Assembly: GCF_000255555.1 (NCBI RefSeq)
Contig: NZ_AGRW01000044.1
Span: 50,792 to 114,791, forward strand
Reading direction: 5' to 3'
Length of the DNA: 64,000 nucleotides
DNA from: Treponema saccharophilum DSM 2985
GTDB lineage: Bacteria; Spirochaetota; Spirochaetia; Treponematales; Treponemataceae
Of this stretch, positions 7,549-16,342 are shown in pieces. The translations under genes were made by a program, and so were the position numbers. The first letter of the stretch is position 1. Every line of letters starts with the position of its first letter. Below the pieces are notes generated by a model. The model made no database searches. It had not been told where the DNA came from and saw only the letters and a list, made by a program, of their open reading frames with translations.

Positions 7549-8667
7549 ATGGCACTTGATTTCGGGCGGAATGAGGAACGCCTGCCCGTCGAGGACGATT
7601 CGGCCGTAAGGACGTACGACATCGTCGCGGACAGGAAAAGCCTCGGCAAGACGCTTGTCGGTTCGGCGGAGGTTGACAGCCTCGTCAGCCGCATTGAGGT
7701 CCACAACATCGACACGATTGTGAACTTCGGGGCGGAGGCTGCCGGCGAGATTGCGAAGGCGTCCGATGCCGTTCTCGGCGGGATGAGCGTCGCGAAAATC
7801 GACGAGACGAGCGAGCTTCTCGGCACGCTCGCGAAGATAATGGACAAATTCGACATCAACGAGATAAAGGCCGACCCCGGTTTTTTGAGCAGGATGTTCG
7901 GGAACCTCAAGAAGCAGATTGAGAAGATAATGGCGAAATACCACACGCTCGGCGAGGATGTGGACAAAATATACGTCCAGCTCAAGTCGTTCGAGGCGGA
8001 GATACGCGAGTCGAACAAGAACCTCGACAAGCTTTTCGAGGCGAACGTCGAAAGCTACCATCAGCTCGTGAAGTACATCCTCGCGGGCGAGCAGGCGTGC
8101 GCGGAGCTTGACGAGTACATCGCCGCCCGCCGCGCCGAGCTTGAGTCCACCGGCGACAACTCGCTGAAATTCGAGATTCAGGAGCTTGAGCAGGCGCGCC
8201 TTATGATGGAGCAGCGGACGCAGGACCTCCGCATGGCAGAGAACGTCGCGATGCAGTCGATTCCGATGATAAAGACGATGGAATTCAGCAACTTCAACCT
8301 CATCAGGAAGATAAATTCGGCGTTCATCGTCACGCTTCCCGTTTTCAAGCAGGGAATCGCGCAGGCAATCCTCCTCAAGCGGCAGCGCATCCAGGCGGAG
8401 TCTCTCGAGGCGCTCGACAAGCGCACGAACGAGATGCTCGTCAAGAACGCGCAGAACACCGTGGAGGTTTCGACGGCGACGCTACGCATGGTTTCGGAAA
8501 GCTCCATAAAAATCGAGACGCTCGAAAAGACTTGGCGCACGATAACGTCCGGGATAGACGAGGCGCGCAGGATTGGCGAGGACGCGAAGAAAAAGCGCGA
8601 GGAGGATATCGTCCGGCTCGACGCCATAAAGCGCGAGTTCATGCAGAAATTCAACGGTAAGCAGTAA
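7549..8667 (+). CDS. TelA/toxic-anion-resistance family protein
   Basis: A 372-residue, largely helical protein of the TelA family (PF05816; YceH/YaaN in Bacillus), associated with resistance to tellurite and other stresses by an unknown mechanism. Recognisable stretches are [20 protein letters not shown], the [18 protein letters not shown] segment, and a long coiled region with [14 protein letters not shown] and [12 protein letters not shown] about the middle. It starts four bases after the YceG-like gene, using AGGAGGAGGTGA, and is followed 16 bases later by the first TerD gene. It is cytoplasmic, with no signal peptide. The length fits the family. Confidence 0.88.
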   Translation: MALDFGRNEERLPVEDDSAVRTYDIVADRKSLGKTLVGSAEVDSLVSRIEVHNIDTIVNFGAEAAGEIAKASDAVLGGMSVAKIDETSELLGTLAKIMDKFDINEIKADPGFLSRMFGNLKKQIEKIMAKYHTLGEDVDKIYVQLKSFEAEIRESNKNLDKLFEANVESYHQLVKYILAGEQACAELDEYIAARRAELESTGDNSLKFEIQELEQARLMMEQRTQDLRMAENVAMQSIPMIKTMEFSNFNLIRKINSAFIVTLPVFKQGIAQAILLKRQRIQAESLEALDKRTNEMLVKNAQNTVEVSTATLRMVSESSIKIETLEKTWRTITSGIDEARRIGEDAKKKREEDIVRLDAIKREFMQKFNGKQ

Positions 8668-8683
8668 AAAAAAGGAGGAATGC

Positions 8684-9265
8684 ATGCCGGTAAGTTTGGT
8701 GAAGGGGCAGAAGGTTGACCTGACGAAGGGAAACCCGTCGCTCAAAAAAGTTATGGTCGGGTTGGGATGGGACGTCAACGCGTTCGATTCCGGCTCGCAG
8801 TTCGATCTTGACGTCTCCGTTTTCATGCTCGGCGCGAACGGGAAATGCCCTTCCGACGGCGAGTTCATCTTCTACAACAATCTCTCGCACAAGAGCGGGA
8901 GCGTCGTGCACAAGGGCGACAACAGGACGGGCGACGGCGAGGGCGACGACGAGCAGGTCGATGTCGATTTGCAGAAAGTCCCGCCGAACATAGAGCGGAT
9001 TGCGTTCACCGTCACGATTTACGAGGCGGAGAAGCGGCGGCAGAACTTCGGGCAGGTGTCGAACGCGTTCATCAGAATCGTCAACGATGCGGACGGCGCG
9101 GAAGTCGTAAGGTACGACCTAGGCGAGGACTTCTCGATTGAGACGGCGCTTGTCGTCGGCGAGCTGTACCGGAACGGCGCGGAGTGGAAATTCAACGCGA
9201 TTGGAAGCGGGTTCAGCGGCGGGCTTGCGGCGCTGTGCGCCCATTTCGGAATCGATGCTGCCTGA
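8684..9265 (+). CDS. terD: TerD-family stress protein, paralogue 1
   Basis: A 193-residue TerD-domain protein (cytoplasmic calcium-binding stress protein of the ter system). Marks of the family are the start [53 protein letters not shown] in the middle and [20 protein letters not shown] near the end. The acidic Asp-rich segments are the usual Ca2+ ligands, although FDLDVSVF has Val where the other copies have DASAF. AAAGGAGGA precedes ATG. It is the first of three tandem paralogues, and its last 60 residues are nearly identical to paralogue 2. Confidence 0.92.
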   Translation: MPVSLVKGQKVDLTKGNPSLKKVMVGLGWDVNAFDSGSQFDLDVSVFMLGANGKCPSDGEFIFYNNLSHKSGSVVHKGDNRTGDGEGDDEQVDVDLQKVPPNIERIAFTVTIYEAEKRRQNFGQVSNAFIRIVNDADGAEVVRYDLGEDFSIETALVVGELYRNGAEWKFNAIGSGFSGGLAALCAHFGIDAA

Positions 9266-9311
9266 TTGATTCGTGTTTTGGCTGCGGGGATTCCGCGGCA
9301 AGGAGGAATAT

Positions 9312-9893
9312 ATGCCAATATGTTTGAAAAAAGGTGAGAAGGTCAGCCTCACGAAGGACAATCCCGGGCTGAAGAACGTTCTTGTGGGATTGGGATGGGA
9401 CGTCAACGCGTTCGACACGGGCGGAAGCTTCGACCTTGACGCGTCTGCCTTTCTTCTTACCGACTCGGGAAAAGTCTCGGCGCAGGAGGATTTCGTGTTC
9501 TACGGCAACAAGGAGCACAAATCGGGCGGCGTCGTCTACATGGGCGACAACAGGACGGGAGCGGGAGAGGGCGACGACGAGCAGATTAAGCTCGACCTCT
9601 CGAAGATTCCGCAGGCGATAACCCGCATCGTCTTCACCGTCACGATTTACGAGGCGGAGGCGCGCCGGCAGAATTTCGGGCAGGTGTCGAACGCGTTCAT
9701 CCGGCTCGTCGACGAGAGCGCGGGAAAGGAAATCGTGAGGTACGACCTCGGCGAGGACTTCTCGATTGAGACAGCCGTCGTCGTCGGCGAAGTGTACCGG
9801 AACGGCGCGGAATGGAAATTCAACGCGATTGGAAGCGGGTTCAGCGGCGGGCTTGCGGCATTGTGCGCCCATTTCGGCATCGAAGTCGCGTAG
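9312..9893 (+). CDS. terD: TerD-family stress protein, paralogue 2
   Basis: A 193-residue TerD protein. The start at 9312 is fixed by AAGGAGGAATAT. An upstream in-frame start at 9273 would add 13 residues without homology. It has all family signatures: [65 protein letters not shown]. It is closest to paralogue 1, mainly in the second half, including identical DNA over the final stretch [17 protein letters not shown]. This points to recent duplication or gene conversion. Confidence 0.92.
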   Translation: MPICLKKGEKVSLTKDNPGLKNVLVGLGWDVNAFDTGGSFDLDASAFLLTDSGKVSAQEDFVFYGNKEHKSGGVVYMGDNRTGAGEGDDEQIKLDLSKIPQAITRIVFTVTIYEAEARRQNFGQVSNAFIRLVDESAGKEIVRYDLGEDFSIETAVVVGEVYRNGAEWKFNAIGSGFSGGLAALCAHFGIEVA

Positions 9894-9902
9894 GAGGTTC
9901 TC

Positions 9903-10499
9903 GTGGCAGTAAGCTTGAAGAAAGGTGAGCGCATAAGCCTCACGAAGGACAATCCCGGGCTTGAGAAGGTAATCGTCGGGCTCGGATGGGACTCCGCGGA
10001 AAAAAAAGGCGGTTTTTTCGGGATTCTGTCGCAGCCGCAGCAGATTGATTGCGACGCGTCCGCGCTCGTGCTGAAGGGCGGCCGCCTCTGCGGGAACGCC
10101 GACATCGTCTATTTCGGGAATTTGCGCCATGCGTCGGGAACGGTCGTCCATCACGGCGACAACCTTACGGGCGACGGCGCGGGCGACGACGAGCAGATTT
10201 TTATCGACCTCGTGCACGTGCCCAAGGAATACGACAGGATTGTCGTCGTCGTGAACATCTACCACGCCGTTGAGCGAAGCCAGCATTTCGGCATGATTCG
10301 CAACGCGTTCATCAGAATCGTCAACGAGAAGACGCGCGCCGAGCTTTGCCGTTACAACCTCACCGACGATTATTCGAAAATGACGGCGATGGTTTTCGGA
10401 GAGCTTTACCGCGACGGAACCGAGTGGAAATTCGCGGCTGTGGGGCAGGGAACGACAGACCCCGGGCTTGCCGAGCTTTGCAAACGGTACGTGAATTAG
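9903..10499 (+). CDS. terD: TerD-family stress protein, paralogue 3 (divergent)
   Basis: A 198-residue TerD protein starting at GTG with AGGAGGTTCTC before it. The N-terminal [18 protein letters not shown] and the HHGDNLTGDGAGDDEQ segment are conserved. A short insertion after GLGWD (SAEKKGGFFGILSQPQQ) replaces the usual loop, and the C-terminus is different from the other two (TTDPGLAELCKRYVN). It keeps IDCDASALVL, so the calcium site is probably intact. It is the last gene of the cluster; no TerC membrane protein is found with it. A hairpin at 10630-10664 probably ends the transcript. Confidence 0.9.
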   Translation: MAVSLKKGERISLTKDNPGLEKVIVGLGWDSAEKKGGFFGILSQPQQIDCDASALVLKGGRLCGNADIVYFGNLRHASGTVVHHGDNLTGDGAGDDEQIFIDLVHVPKEYDRIVVVVNIYHAVERSQHFGMIRNAFIRIVNEKTRAELCRYNLTDDYSKMTAMVFGELYRDGTEWKFAAVGQGTTDPGLAELCKRYVN

Positions 10500-10601
10500 C
10501 GCCGGAGCTTTTCAGACCGCTCAGCCCGGATTTCCGGCGTCATTCCGGACGTTTTTTTCAGAAAGCTGATTCGGAAATCGATGCGCGCGAAATACATGGA
10601 T

Positions 10602-10626
10602 GCGGAATCTGTTCGGCATGACAAAA
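10602..10626. repeat. Dispersed palindromic repeat, diverged copy
   Basis: GCGGAATCTGTTCGGCATGA followed by CAAAA matches the element at 16464-16490 in layout and sequence. On the minus strand such elements read FV(I/M)PN..., a common sight in intergenic spacers. It lies between the TerD cluster and the phosphodiesterase gene. Confidence 0.5.
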
Positions 10627-10629
10627 TAA

Positions 10630-10664
10630 GGTGCCCGGACTCGTTTCGGGCACCTCCTCTTTTT
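10630..10664 (+). terminator. Probable terminator of the Ter cluster
   Basis: GGTGCCCG (10630-10637) pairs with CGGGCACC (10647-10654) around a 9-base loop, followed by TCCTCTTTTT. The T-rich tail runs straight into the ribosome-binding site of the next gene, so this hairpin could also affect that gene's translation. Confidence 0.65.
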
Positions 10665-10674
10665 GGAGATACTG

Positions 10675-11229
10675 ATGAAATTTCTTGTAATATCGGACAT
10701 ACACGGAAGCGAAGGCTGCCTGAAAACTGCCCTCGCTTCCTTCCCCGATTTCGACATGCTCGTCCTCTGCGGCGACTACCTCAACCACGGCCCTCGGAAT
10801 CCCCTTCCCGAAGGCTGGAATCCCAAAGGCGTCGCGGAAATCCTCAACCCGCTTTCGGGGAAAATCGCGTGCGTGCGCGGGAACTGCGACGCCGAGGTCG
10901 ACGAGATGGTTCTCTCGTTCCCGTGCCTTTCCCCGTACGCGAACATATTCGCCGGCGGGGGCAGGATTTTCGTCCATCACGGTCATCTGTATGAGCGGGA
11001 ACGGCTTTTGTCGTGGCTTCCCGAGAAAACGGTAATCGTTTCGGGGCACACGCATGTCGCGCTTCTTGAGGAGGACGGCGGGCGGATTTTCTTCAACCCC
11101 GGCTCAATCTCCCTTCCGAAATGCCCCGAGGGGAAAACGTGCGGGACAATCGAGTCGGACTGTTCCGGAATCCGGCGTGTCGCCCTCCATTCAATCGAAG
11201 GGAAGCTGCTGCGCGAGATTCGTCTATAG
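10675..11229 (+). CDS. YfcE/MJ0936-type metallophosphoesterase
   Basis: A 184-residue calcineurin-like phosphoesterase. The start at 10675 is set by TTGGAG seven bases upstream. The full metal-binding signature is present: LVISDIHGS (D-x-H) at the N-terminus, LCGDYLNHGPRNP (GD), VRGNCD (GNxD-like), VHHGHLY and VSGHTHVALLE, then NPGSISLPK. The family (E. coli YfcE) hydrolyses phosphodiesters in vitro; the physiological substrate is not settled. It converges on the ankyrin gene, and the two stop codons share the palindrome CTATAG, so the coding regions overlap by six bases. Confidence 0.88.
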   Translation: MKFLVISDIHGSEGCLKTALASFPDFDMLVLCGDYLNHGPRNPLPEGWNPKGVAEILNPLSGKIACVRGNCDAEVDEMVLSFPCLSPYANIFAGGGRIFVHHGHLYERERLLSWLPEKTVIVSGHTHVALLEEDGGRIFFNPGSISLPKCPEGKTCGTIESDCSGIRRVALHSIEGKLLREIRL

Positions 11230-12636
11230 CCCGAGCAGCTTCTCCGCGCTGCCGAACGCGGTGTTCTCGTTTATGACGGCGCCCGCGCCCGTGAAAATCG
11301 GGAGGAATTCATCGACGAGCTTTTTGTTCCTGCCGTATGATTCCTCGTCCTTCGAGGCGTAGAGCGTGCTGAGTATGAAATACACGAGCGGCGTTATGTC
11401 GCATTTCGCGGTTTTCGCTGTCATCGCGCGCTTCGCCTTCGCGGGAAATCGCTCCAGATACTGGCGGAGAACGCCGAACTGGGAGAAACTTATCATCCTG
11501 TATACGGCTGAATTCGGGATGTCGGTGGAAATCGACGTTCCGTCCTTGTATCTCATGCCGAATTTCGCGAACCCGAGCGGCTTGTCGACGTCCGCGCCCT
11601 TTTCGACGAGAAGGCGCACCGTCTCCTCGTCCCCTATTTCCGCGGCAAGAAGGAGCGCGTTCGTCGCGGTTCTGTTTCCCGTGTCCTTCGAGAACGAGTC
11701 GACGTCCGGCGTCAGCTCGACGAGCCTCTTGATTATCCCCGCGAGCGCGTCCGATTTCTGAGGAAGCTCGTCGTCCTCCCCGAAAAACGCGCCGAACATT
11801 ATCTTTCCCAGCCCCGACTTCTCGTATGTCGAGCGCATCTGATGGAAGATTTCGAGAATCTGCTTGTTGCGCATTTCCTCGGGAAGCTTGTCCAAATCCA
11901 GTTTCGCGACCATCGACTCTGCCTGAATCTGCACGATGTCGTCGGTGAATTTGCCTGCGCCCGATTTTATCGTCCCTTTTCTCTGTATCGCGTAGTAGAG
12001 CGGGGAAACGCCGTTTATGAGCCGCTTCGAAAAATCGCAGCCCGCCGCCGCCGCTATGAACGCCGCCTCGTCCGCGTCGTTTATCGATTTGAGGAGCGCG
12101 TCGTCCGTTTCCGCCGATTTCTTGTAGTCCGATTTTGCTTTCGTCCGCGCCTTCACCTCGTCCACGAACATGTCCGGCTGGAACTGCACCCAGAACTGCT
12201 CTTTCGCGTTGAATTTGGCGAAAAGCTTCCGGAAGAACGATTCCGTGTCGGGCTTCGCGAAGAATCCCCTCATCGCGCCTTCCGTCCAGAATTTCCGTGC
12301 GGATTCCTCGTCGCCGATGTACATGAAGAACGCGAATCCCTGCTGGAGGAATGCCGGAAGGTCGTCGGAAAGGGCGGACGCGTCCTTTATTGACGAGAGC
12401 GCTTCAAGCGCCCCGAGAAAATTGTCGCACGATTTTTTCCCGTCGTTCCGCGCCACCGCAACGAACGCTCGGAACCATGCCCCGTAGAATTTTCCGCTGT
12501 CCGGAGCCGATTCCTCCGCCTGCGCGAAGAATGCCTCCATCTGCGCGTCGTCCCTGTTTTTGTAGATGTGTTCCCGAAAAATCGAGCCGCACAAAAATGC
12601 CACCGTCTGCGCCTTAATCGAATCGAATTCCGTCAT
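11224..12636 (-). CDS. Ankyrin-repeat protein
   Basis: A 470-residue cytoplasmic protein without signal peptide or membrane segment, starting at ATG with CGGAGAAATT upstream. The first ~200 residues are helical and unassigned. Ankyrin-like units follow: DDALLKSINDADEAAFIAAA and GVSPLYYAIQR in the middle, and a clear one near 345-385 (NALLLAAEIGDEETVRLLVEKGADVDKP). A later stretch CDITPLVYFIL may be a partial unit. Ankyrin repeats bind proteins, but the partner is unknown. Its end overlaps the phosphodiesterase gene by six bases on the opposite strand, leaving no room for a terminator between them. Confidence 0.75.
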   Translation of the reverse strand: MTEFDSIKAQTVAFLCGSIFREHIYKNRDDAQMEAFFAQAEESAPDSGKFYGAWFRAFVAVARNDGKKSCDNFLGALEALSSIKDASALSDDLPAFLQQGFAFFMYIGDEESARKFWTEGAMRGFFAKPDTESFFRKLFAKFNAKEQFWVQFQPDMFVDEVKARTKAKSDYKKSAETDDALLKSINDADEAAFIAAAAGCDFSKRLINGVSPLYYAIQRKGTIKSGAGKFTDDIVQIQAESMVAKLDLDKLPEEMRNKQILEIFHQMRSTYEKSGLGKIMFGAFFGEDDELPQKSDALAGIIKRLVELTPDVDSFSKDTGNRTATNALLLAAEIGDEETVRLLVEKGADVDKPLGFAKFGMRYKDGTSISTDIPNSAVYRMISFSQFGVLRQYLERFPAKAKRAMTAKTAKCDITPLVYFILSTLYASKDEESYGRNKKLVDEFLPIFTGAGAVINENTAFGSAEKLLGL

Positions 12637-12658
12637 TTTTAATTTCTCCGTATTTGAA

Positions 12659-12745
12659 TAGACCTGTTCGATAATTTCGTTATCGCTCAGGCCGACGAGT
12701 TCAAAGCAACCTGCTCGGAAACTTCATTTTCCGAACAAGTTTGAT
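12659..12745. repeat. Dispersed palindromic element, two adjacent copies
   Basis: Two variants of a roughly 35-bp inverted repeat lie side by side: GACCTGTTCGATAATTTCG from 12661, and a better copy, ACCTGCTCGGAAAC pairing with TTTTCCGAACAAGT, at 12709-12741. Related elements occur at 23969-23999 and 26993-27028. On the minus strand they encode short CSEnEvSEQV-like peptides that are not real genes. Confidence 0.6.
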
Positions 12746-12839
12746 TTTGTTGTGCCCGCAAAAACATCCCGCCCTTTGCCGTTTTCCGGAGACTGCCGAT
12801 GTTTCCGCAATCCCCGCCGGACGAACCTAAATCCACCAA

Positions 12840-12890
12840 GGCGCACGCCCCGAAGAACACTGATTGACGCGCGTCAACAAAGCGTGCGCC
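12840..12890. repeat. Nested palindrome behind the nucleotidyltransferase gene
   Basis: An outer 9-bp stem, GGCGCACGC (12840-12848) with GCGTGCGCC (12882-12890), encloses a perfect 14-bp palindrome TTGACGCGCGTCAA (12864-12877). It begins five bases after the stop codon of the leftward gene. There is no T-run, so it is not a standard terminator. It may be a 3'-end stabilising structure or a protein-binding site. Confidence 0.6.
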
Positions 12891-12895
12891 GTGCG

Positions 12896-13822
12896 TTAAT
12901 TCCACAGAATTTCCGGGTAGTATCCTGACGAGATTTTTTCCGCGATGGCTGCCTTCACGATTGCCTTGTCCTCGGGGTACGTCATCCCGAACCAGCTTTC
13001 GTCGGACGTGAAGACTTTTATGCGTCCCTCGCCGTTCTTTATGATGTCGCTTGCCGCGACGGGGAGGAGCGCCTCGGCTTTAGGCATGGAAAGCGACGTT
13101 TTCTTGAAGTCGTCCCAGTATTTTTCGAACCGCTCGAACGCCTTGGGGCTGAACCCGAAGAGGTTCATGCTTACGGTCTCGTTTCCCGTCATCTGGATGG
13201 TTTTTCCGTCCAGCTCGGAAAGTATCGAATCCCCGCTGAAATTCTCTCCGCCGTAATAGATTTTCGTGTTCTCCACAATCGTCTCGAGGTATCCGTCCTT
13301 TGTCGTTGCGACGCCGCGGCTGACGGAGCCGTTCCTGCTCATCGTCTTTCCGAGCGTGTATCCGACCATCGCGTGCTCTGTGCAGTCGTTCCCGATTGAC
13401 GAGAGGTATTTTCCGAGCGTCTGGAACCCGTTCCGGCCGTAGTAATCGTCCGCGTTTATGACGGCGAACGGCTCGTGTATCCTGTCCTTCGCGCACAGCA
13501 CGGCGTGAATCGTTCCCCACGGTTTCGCGCGCTTCGCCTCCGCCGCGATTTTTATCTCATTTTCGGTGAGAAGCGCCTCCGGCGTCTGGAAAACGTACTC
13601 CGCGTCGAAGTTCGCCGCAACCCTGTCGAAAAGCCGCTCGCGGAAATCCTTCTCTATGTCCTTTCGTATGATGAACACCGCCTTTCCGAATCCCGCGCGC
13701 ATCGCGTCGAACGTCGAGAAGTCGAGGATGCACTCGCCGTTTTTCCCTACGGCGTCAATCTGCTTCACCCCGCCGTATCTGCTTCCCATGCCAGCCGCGA
13801 GTACCAAAAGTGTTGGTTTCAT
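12896..13822 (-). CDS. Sugar-phosphate nucleotidyltransferase family protein
   Basis: A 308-residue cytoplasmic protein starting at the ATG at 13822 (CTAGGAGAAAAAAA upstream). A much longer in-frame extension has no homology. The N-terminus MKPTLLVLAAGMGSRYGGVK carries the nucleotide-binding GxGxR-like signature of NTP_transferase enzymes (GlmU/RfbA fold). The catalytic Asp pair probably lies in AVINADDYYGRNGF. No acyltransferase repeats follow, so it is a one-domain enzyme that probably makes an NDP-sugar; the sugar cannot be read from sequence. It has a long 5' leader (about 180 bases) with a good promoter at 14010-14038. Confidence 0.8.
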   Translation of the reverse strand: MKPTLLVLAAGMGSRYGGVKQIDAVGKNGECILDFSTFDAMRAGFGKAVFIIRKDIEKDFRERLFDRVAANFDAEYVFQTPEALLTENEIKIAAEAKRAKPWGTIHAVLCAKDRIHEPFAVINADDYYGRNGFQTLGKYLSSIGNDCTEHAMVGYTLGKTMSRNGSVSRGVATTKDGYLETIVENTKIYYGGENFSGDSILSELDGKTIQMTGNETVSMNLFGFSPKAFERFEKYWDDFKKTSLSMPKAEALLPVAASDIIKNGEGRIKVFTSDESWFGMTYPEDKAIVKAAIAEKISSGYYPEILWN

Positions 13823-13908
13823 TTTTTTTCTCCTAGTTTTGTTTTTGTCTGGAGGATTCCGCCCGTGGCGTCCTCCTGAAATGCATAAAAACTGCACGGA
13901 ATGTTCAT
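13819..13908 (-). CDS. Possible 29-codon upstream ORF
   Basis: In the leader of the nucleotidyltransferase gene an ATG at 13908, directly after GGAAGG, opens 29 codons. The TGA overlaps the start of the main gene (ATGA). The peptide begins MNIPCSFYAFQEDATG. The GGAAGG is too close to the ATG to be a good site, so this may be chance; the ATGA overlap is the reason to list it. Confidence 0.25.
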   Translation of the reverse strand: MNIPCSFYAFQEDATGGILQTKTKLGEKK

Positions 13909-14009
13909 CCTTCCGGCAGTTTCGTTTTGTTTGGTTCGATTTCCCCGAAAAATGCAGGGCGATTTCCGGTTCTCGTAAAAAAACGCGTTTTGCCCGACCG
14001 CGCTTTCCT

Positions 14010-14038
14010 ACTATAGCACCGAATCGCCGTATGCACAA
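14010..14038 (-). promoter_or_regulatory. Promoter of the nucleotidyltransferase gene
   Basis: On the minus strand TTGTGC (14038-14033), 17 bp, TATAGT (14015-14010). A TG one base before the -10 box makes it an extended -10 (TGCTATAGT). Transcription would begin near 14003. Confidence 0.65.
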
Positions 14039-14137
14039 ACAACCGCCTCCGGCCTCGTTTTTCGGAAAAGCCGGCAGGGAACATGCGGTCTGTTTTTCCC
14101 CGGCGAATTCGCCCGCGCCGCAGCCTGCTTCCGTGAA

Positions 14138-14166
14138 TCGACAACGAGTGTCAAATTCGGTAGAAT
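14138..14166 (+). promoter_or_regulatory. Promoter of dapA-asd
   Basis: TCGACA (14138-14143) and TAGAAT (14161-14166) are separated by exactly 17 bp. Each matches the consensus at five of six positions. The dapA ATG is 41 bases further on with GAGGT before it. Confidence 0.7.
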
Positions 14167-14206
14167 CGGAATCCGCTTACAAATAAACGAGAAATCGAGG
14201 TCGCAT

Positions 14207-15121
14207 ATGATTAGACTGCGTGGCGCAATCACCGCAATGGTCACTCCGATGAATTCGGACGGTTCGGTGGATTACGAGGGGTTCCGGGGCAACGTCATCT
14301 TCCAGCTTGAGAGCGGGATAGATGTCATAGCTCCGTTGGGAACTGCTGGCGAGACTCCCTGCCTTGAGGAGGATGAGGAGGATAAGCTCATCAGGATTGC
14401 CGTGGAGGAGGCCCGGAAATATTCCGAGAAATCCGGACGGAAAGTTCCCGTGATGATTGGCACGGGCAGCAACAACACGAAGGATGCTGTCCGCTATACG
14501 TCCCGCGCGAAGGCTCTTGGTGCCGATGTCGCGCTCGTCGTCACGCCGTACTACAACAAGCCGAGCGACGAGGGCGTGTTCCGCCATTTTGAGGCAGTCT
14601 CGAAAGTCGGAATTCCCGTGCTCGTCTACAACATCCAGGGGCGCACCGGAAAGAACATCCCGACGCCGCTGCTCAAGAAAATCGCGTCCCTCCCGAACAT
14701 AATCGGCGTCAAGGAAGCGAGCGGCAACATCGACCAGATGATGCACGTAATAAAGGAAATAAAACTTGAGAAGCCCGATTTCGCCGTTCTTTCGGGCGAC
14801 GACTCGCTCACGCTCCCGCTTATCGCGCTCGGCGGCGACGGCGTCGTGTCCGTCGTGTCGAACATCGCGCCGTCTCTCATCGTCGATATGGTGCACTCCG
14901 CCCTTGACGGAAATCTTGCCGAGGCGCGAAGAATCCACTACAGGCTCATGCCGTTCTTCCGCGCGGCGTTCATCGACGGAAACCCAACGTCAATCAAGTA
15001 CGCGATGAATTTCAAGGGCGGCGCCGGTCTTGCTGCCGGTGCTGTCAGGCTCCCGCTCGTGGAAGTCCACGACGAGGCGAAGAAAATCATCGAGTCCGCG
15101 CTCAAGGAATGCGGAATCTAA
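14207..15121 (+). CDS. dapA: 4-hydroxy-tetrahydrodipicolinate synthase
   Basis: A 304-residue class I aldolase-fold enzyme that condenses pyruvate with aspartate semialdehyde, the first committed step of the diaminopimelate/lysine pathway. Key residues are visible: the Schiff-base lysine in IIGVKEASGN (K169), the tyrosine of YNIQGRTG (Y141), VTPYYNKPS (115-116) and the GTAGET substrate loop (45-50), in which Ala replaces the second Thr of the usual GTTGE. Length is normal for the family. GAGGTCGCAT precedes the ATG. The next gene encodes the enzyme that makes its substrate, with an 84-base gap lacking a terminator, so the two are probably one operon. Confidence 0.93.
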   Translation: MIRLRGAITAMVTPMNSDGSVDYEGFRGNVIFQLESGIDVIAPLGTAGETPCLEEDEEDKLIRIAVEEARKYSEKSGRKVPVMIGTGSNNTKDAVRYTSRAKALGADVALVVTPYYNKPSDEGVFRHFEAVSKVGIPVLVYNIQGRTGKNIPTPLLKKIASLPNIIGVKEASGNIDQMMHVIKEIKLEKPDFAVLSGDDSLTLPLIALGGDGVVSVVSNIAPSLIVDMVHSALDGNLAEARRIHYRLMPFFRAAFIDGNPTSIKYAMNFKGGAGLAAGAVRLPLVEVHDEAKKIIESALKECGI

Positions 15122-15205
15122 GTCGAGCCAGGAAAAATCGGTCATTTTGGCGGTTCGGGCGGCGTTCAACGGACGTTCCGCCTGCCGCCGTGAGGAGAAA
15201 AAATT

Positions 15206-16309
15206 ATGTCGGATAAAATCAACGTCGGAGTTCTTGGCGCAACCGGAATGGTCGGTCAGCGCTACATCAAGCTTCTGGAGAACCATCCGTGGTTCGAGGT
15301 CACCTATGTGGCGGCAAGCCCGAGAAGCGCGGGCAAGAAATACAAGGATGCCGTCGCGAACCGCTGGCTCATCGGGGCGGACATTCCCGCAGCCGTCGCC
15401 GACCTCACCGTCGAGGACGCGAACGACGCGAAGAAGGCGCTCGGAAAGTGCAAGTTCGTCTTCTCCGCGCTTGAGATGGGAAAGGACGAGATAAAGGCGC
15501 TTGAGGCTGCCTACGCCGCGGAGGGAATCCCCGTCGTCTCCAACGCCAGCGCGAACCGCTGGACGGAGGACGTTCCGATGCTGATTCCGGAAATCAACTA
15601 CAGCCACCTCGACGTCATCGCCGAGCAGAAGAAGCACCACGGCTGGGACAAGGGTTTCGTCGCCGTGAAGCCGAACTGCTCGCTCCAGACATACATGATG
15701 CCGCTCTACGCCTTGCAGAAGGCGGGCTATCCCGTCAAGCGCATGATTGTGACGACGCTTCAGGCGGTCAGCGGCGCGGGCTACCCGGGCGTGCCCTCGT
15801 TCGACATGATTGACAACATCGTGCCATACATCGGGGGAGAGGAGGAGAAGACCGAGAAGGAATGCCTCAAGATTCTCGGAAGCGTGAAGGACGGAAAAAT
15901 CGAGAACGCATCTCTCCCCGTCGTCTCCTCGACATGTACGCGCGTTCCGGTCATCGACGGGCATACGGCAAGCGTGAACCTCGAATTTGACCTTCCCGAG
16001 GACAAGAAGCCGAGCCTCGACGAGATTCTCCGCGTGTGGCGCGAATTCACGTCGCTCCCGCAGGAACTGAACCTTCCGAGCGCCCCCGTCCATCCGATTG
16101 TCTACCGCGAGGAGGACAACCGCCCGCAGCCGAACCGCGACCGCGACACCGAGAAGGGAATGGCGTGCGTTCTCGGACGCCTCCGCAAGTGCAACGTGTT
16201 CGACGTGAAGTTCGTCGCGCTCAGCCACAACACCAAGCGCGGCGCCGCCCTCGGCGGAATCCTCAACGCCGAGCTTCTGAAGGCAAAGGGATTCTTCGAC
16301 GCTCTCTAA
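15206..16309 (+). CDS. asd: Aspartate-semialdehyde dehydrogenase, archaeal/fungal type
   Basis: A 367-residue NADP-dependent enzyme that reduces aspartyl phosphate to aspartate semialdehyde, feeding dapA and the threonine/methionine branch. The N-terminal INVGVLGATGMVGQRYIKLL is the dinucleotide-binding GxTGxxG loop. The active-site cysteine is in VKPNCSLQTYMMPL (C158), and GHTASVNLEF supplies the substrate-binding region. The overall pattern is that of the archaeal/fungal subfamily, not the E. coli type. Start ATG follows GAGGAG. A strong terminator lies just after the stop (16343-16380). Confidence 0.93.
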   Translation: MSDKINVGVLGATGMVGQRYIKLLENHPWFEVTYVAASPRSAGKKYKDAVANRWLIGADIPAAVADLTVEDANDAKKALGKCKFVFSALEMGKDEIKALEAAYAAEGIPVVSNASANRWTEDVPMLIPEINYSHLDVIAEQKKHHGWDKGFVAVKPNCSLQTYMMPLYALQKAGYPVKRMIVTTLQAVSGAGYPGVPSFDMIDNIVPYIGGEEEKTEKECLKILGSVKDGKIENASLPVVSSTCTRVPVIDGHTASVNLEFDLPEDKKPSLDEILRVWREFTSLPQELNLPSAPVHPIVYREEDNRPQPNRDRDTEKGMACVLGRLRKCNVFDVKFVALSHNTKRGAALGGILNAELLKAKGFFDAL

Positions 16310-16342
16310 AACCTGACGCGCGCATTTTTTTGCGTGCGTACA

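Noticed and set aside
6259..8061. 600-codon antisense frame opposite the YceG-like and TelA genes
   Set aside because: It crosses two real coding regions, with Arg/Glu/Ala-biased composition typical of antisense shadows.
12687..12905. 72-codon minus-strand ORF, and the similar 70-codon ORF at 23893-24105
   Set aside because: They share only the CSE-x-E-x-SEQV peptide that is encoded by the dispersed palindrome. They have no ribosome-binding site.
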